DNA of 64,000 nucleotides from Nonomuraea maritima (GTDB lineage Bacteria > Actinomycetota > Actinomycetes > Streptosporangiales > Streptosporangiaceae), in contig NZ_FNFB01000001.1 of assembly GCF_900100395.1 (NCBI RefSeq), forward strand, positions 186,001 through 250,000, in the 5' to 3' direction. Under the pieces are notes generated by a model. It made no database searches and was not told the DNA's origin. It was given only the letters and a program-made list of their open reading frames with translations. Below are positions 62,585 to 64,000 of the stretch, piece after piece (the first letter of the stretch is position 1; each line of letters begins with the position of its first letter). A program made the position numbers and the translations under genes.

Positions 62585-63865
62585 TCAGTTCATCAGGGTC
62601 CGGCCGAGCCAGTCGTTGGAGTCGCGGACACCGGGCAGCGCGAAGTAGTAGCCGCCGCCGAACGGCGATATGTAGTCGGTCAGGGCTTCATCGGCCAGCC
62701 GCTGCTGCACGGCGGCGAACTGCCGCTTGATGTCTTGGTTGAAGGTCGTGAAGATGAGGCCCATGTCGAGCTGGCCGTTGGTGTCGGTGCCGGCGTTGTA
62801 GTTGTAGCCGCGACGCAGCAGCCGCGAAGAGTCGGTCGCGGGCGTACGCGGGTTGGCGAGCCGGATGTGGGCGCCGGTGGGGATCGCGTCACCGTTCGGG
62901 TCGTTGAGGTAGTCCGGAGTGTCCGTCTCGTTGACTCCGGTCAGGGGCGCGCCGACGTCGCGTGAGCGGCCGATCATGTTCTCCTGCTCGCGCAGCGAAA
63001 CCCGGTCCCAGAACTCGACCAGCATGCGGATGAGCCGGACGACGTGGTAGCTGCCGCCCGCGGTCCAGGCGGGTTCGCTACCGTCGGTCGCGGCCCAGAC
63101 CAGCCGTGCCATCTCGGCCGGGTCGTCGATGTTCGGGTTCGCGGTGCCGTCCTTGAACCCCATCAGGTTGCGGGGTGTTCCGGTCGGGCGAGGCGGGGAG
63201 ATGAACCCGTCGGTCCGCCACCGGACAGCCATGCCTCCGCGGGTGGCGCGGGTGATGTCGCGCATGGCGTGGATCACGGTGTCGGCATGGTCGGCGCGCA
63301 ACTGCAGCAGGAGGTCCCCGTCACACATGTCGCGGCGCAGCGCGTCGTTCGGGAAGTCCGGCATCGTCACCAGCCGGGCCGGTTTCCGATCCGCCAGCCC
63401 GTAACGGTCATCGAACAAGCTCGCGCCCACCGACAGCGTCACGGTCAGACCATCCGGGCTGATGTCGGGCCCCACGACGCCGGAGTCCGACGGCGGCGCC
63501 GAGATGCCGACCGACGGCGGCGCACCACCAGCAACCAGAAACCGTGCCCGGCCAGTGACCGCCTGGAACAGCTCGGACAGCTCGGCACGATCGGCTGCGG
63601 TGACATCGAGCGCCAGGAATGCCGCTGCGGCTTGGGGCGGAGTGAGCACGCCCTGCTGGTGCTCGCCGTGGAAGGCGAACCGCCTGGGCGCGGCCGACGA
63701 ATCCGCAGCCGATGGCGCTGCGTCGGCGCGAACGGCCGCCGCACCGATCCCCGCGCCGAGGGCGGCGGTGCCGAGGCTCGCGCCGACCGCGCCCAGGAAC
63801 CCACGCCGGCCCACCATCCGCGTGGGGCCGGTTCCGCCCGTGCCGGCGTTCCGGTTCCGGGTCAC
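62585..63865 (-). CDS. efeB: Dyp-type haem peroxidase EfeB
   Basis: A 426-residue Tat-exported peroxidase. The twin-arginine signal is [11 protein letters not shown] (Arg20-Arg21) with a following hydrophobic stretch and AxA-like site. The DyP signature is [13 protein letters not shown] (catalytic Asp), and the haem-binding His is in [18 protein letters not shown]. The length and end ([16 protein letters not shown]) match EfeB/DeoB proteins, which work with EfeO and EfeU in iron uptake. It starts with GTG overlapping the efeO stop (GTGA at 63862-63865). Confidence 0.94.
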   Translation of the reverse strand: MTRNRNAGTGGTGPTRMVGRRGFLGAVGASLGTAALGAGIGAAAVRADAAPSAADSSAAPRRFAFHGEHQQGVLTPPQAAAAFLALDVTAADRAELSELFQAVTGRARFLVAGGAPPSVGISAPPSDSGVVGPDISPDGLTVTLSVGASLFDDRYGLADRKPARLVTMPDFPNDALRRDMCDGDLLLQLRADHADTVIHAMRDITRATRGGMAVRWRTDGFISPPRPTGTPRNLMGFKDGTANPNIDDPAEMARLVWAATDGSEPAWTAGGSYHVVRLIRMLVEFWDRVSLREQENMIGRSRDVGAPLTGVNETDTPDYLNDPNGDAIPTGAHIRLANPRTPATDSSRLLRRGYNYNAGTDTNGQLDMGLIFTTFNQDIKRQFAAVQQRLADEALTDYISPFGGGYYFALPGVRDSNDWLGRTLMN

Positions 63866-64000
63866 TGGTCGGCCACCCTCGGGTCGGTGATCGCGGCGAT
63901 CGGGGCGAGCAACTCCACGGTGCGCTCCAGGTCGGCGTCGAGCGCTTCGCGCTGGGCGCGGTCCAGCGAATCCAGCGCCCGCCAGGTACCGCCGGTCTGG
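63862..64000 (-). CDS. efeO: EfeO, iron-uptake lipoprotein/periplasmic protein (3' end only)
   Basis: The last 45 codons, ending [18 protein letters not shown], match the C-terminal helix of the EfeO M75-peptidase-like domain. The rest lies beyond the window. Its stop overlaps the efeB start, so the two are coupled; efeU would be expected further along the minus strand upstream. Confidence 0.85.
   Translation of the reverse strand, partial: QTGGTWRALDSLDRAQREALDADLERTVELLAPIAAITDPRVADQ

Overview
The window is very GC-rich DNA with actinobacterial signatures: GTG and TTG starts, GTGA/ATGA stop-start overlaps, mycothiol-era functions such as a complete ergothioneine cluster, Lsr2-like DNA binding, a WD40-repeat Ser/Thr kinase and several leaderless promoters. 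Gene content and style fit a soil actinomycete of the Streptosporangiales (Nonomuraea-like or a relative); that placement is inference. No rRNA, tRNA, CRISPR array, intact insertion sequence or replication origin was seen.

Layout. 0.4-8.5 kb: a STAS anti-sigma antagonist, an FRG-domain protein, an esterase/Baeyer-Villiger monooxygenase/TetR operon, an OxlT-type MFS carrier with a 35-residue companion protein overlapping its end, and a cytoplasmic-looking S41 protease. 8.6-14.2 kb: the translationally coupled operon egtA-egtB-egtC-egtD-egtE (minus strand), with a 15-bp tandem repeat inside egtE. 14.4-19.4 kb: a frameshifted nitrilase-family gene, a secreted EEP-fold nuclease/phosphatase, a YdjC deacetylase coupled to a GPH sugar symporter, and an ECF sigma/zinc anti-sigma pair. 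20-27.8 kb: a large secreted subtilase, a leaderless FAD oxidoreductase, a divergent cold-shock-domain protein, a secreted alkaline phosphatase, a DsbA-like protein and a frameshifted membrane protein.

27.9-36.7 kb is a patchwork of intact accessory genes and relics: an SGNH-hydrolase fragment, an ArsR/SDR divergent pair, two pieces of MFS transporter, an Lsr2-like/DUF6461 fusion plus a decayed second copy, an EEP/discoidin protein without a signal peptide, a soluble kinase with seven WD40 repeats, an unknown protein and a gene with two in-frame stops. Base composition is visibly lower in GC over part of it (about 33-36.5 kb).

36.7-47.6 kb: a TetR-ferredoxin-P450 operon behind a textbook leaderless promoter/operator, then a glucuronoxylan-utilisation locus (LacI regulator, GH67 alpha-glucuronidase, DUF624 protein, oligosaccharide ABC importer) with a clear sigma-70-like promoter and GAAA-S-TTTC palindromes. 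47.6-53.7 kb: FAH-family hydrolase, TetR with palindromes shared with a CHRD protein, a bactofilin-like secreted beta-helix protein, a methyltransferase, an MHS-family MFS carrier and a lipoprotein. 53.7-60.2 kb: an IclR-controlled operon joining a PLP aminotransferase, a two-domain FAD/Fe-S 2-hydroxyacid dehydrogenase and a MatC-type dicarboxylate carrier, followed by an EthD-like protein. 60.3-64 kb: a broken gene, a secreted phosphoesterase and efeB with the end of efeO running off the window.

Three genes (14.4, 27.7 and 60.6 kb) are each broken by what looks like one extra G or C in a homopolymer. Either all three are recent pseudogenes or the assembly carries homopolymer errors. Names rest on recognised motifs read from the translated sequence; no database search was run.
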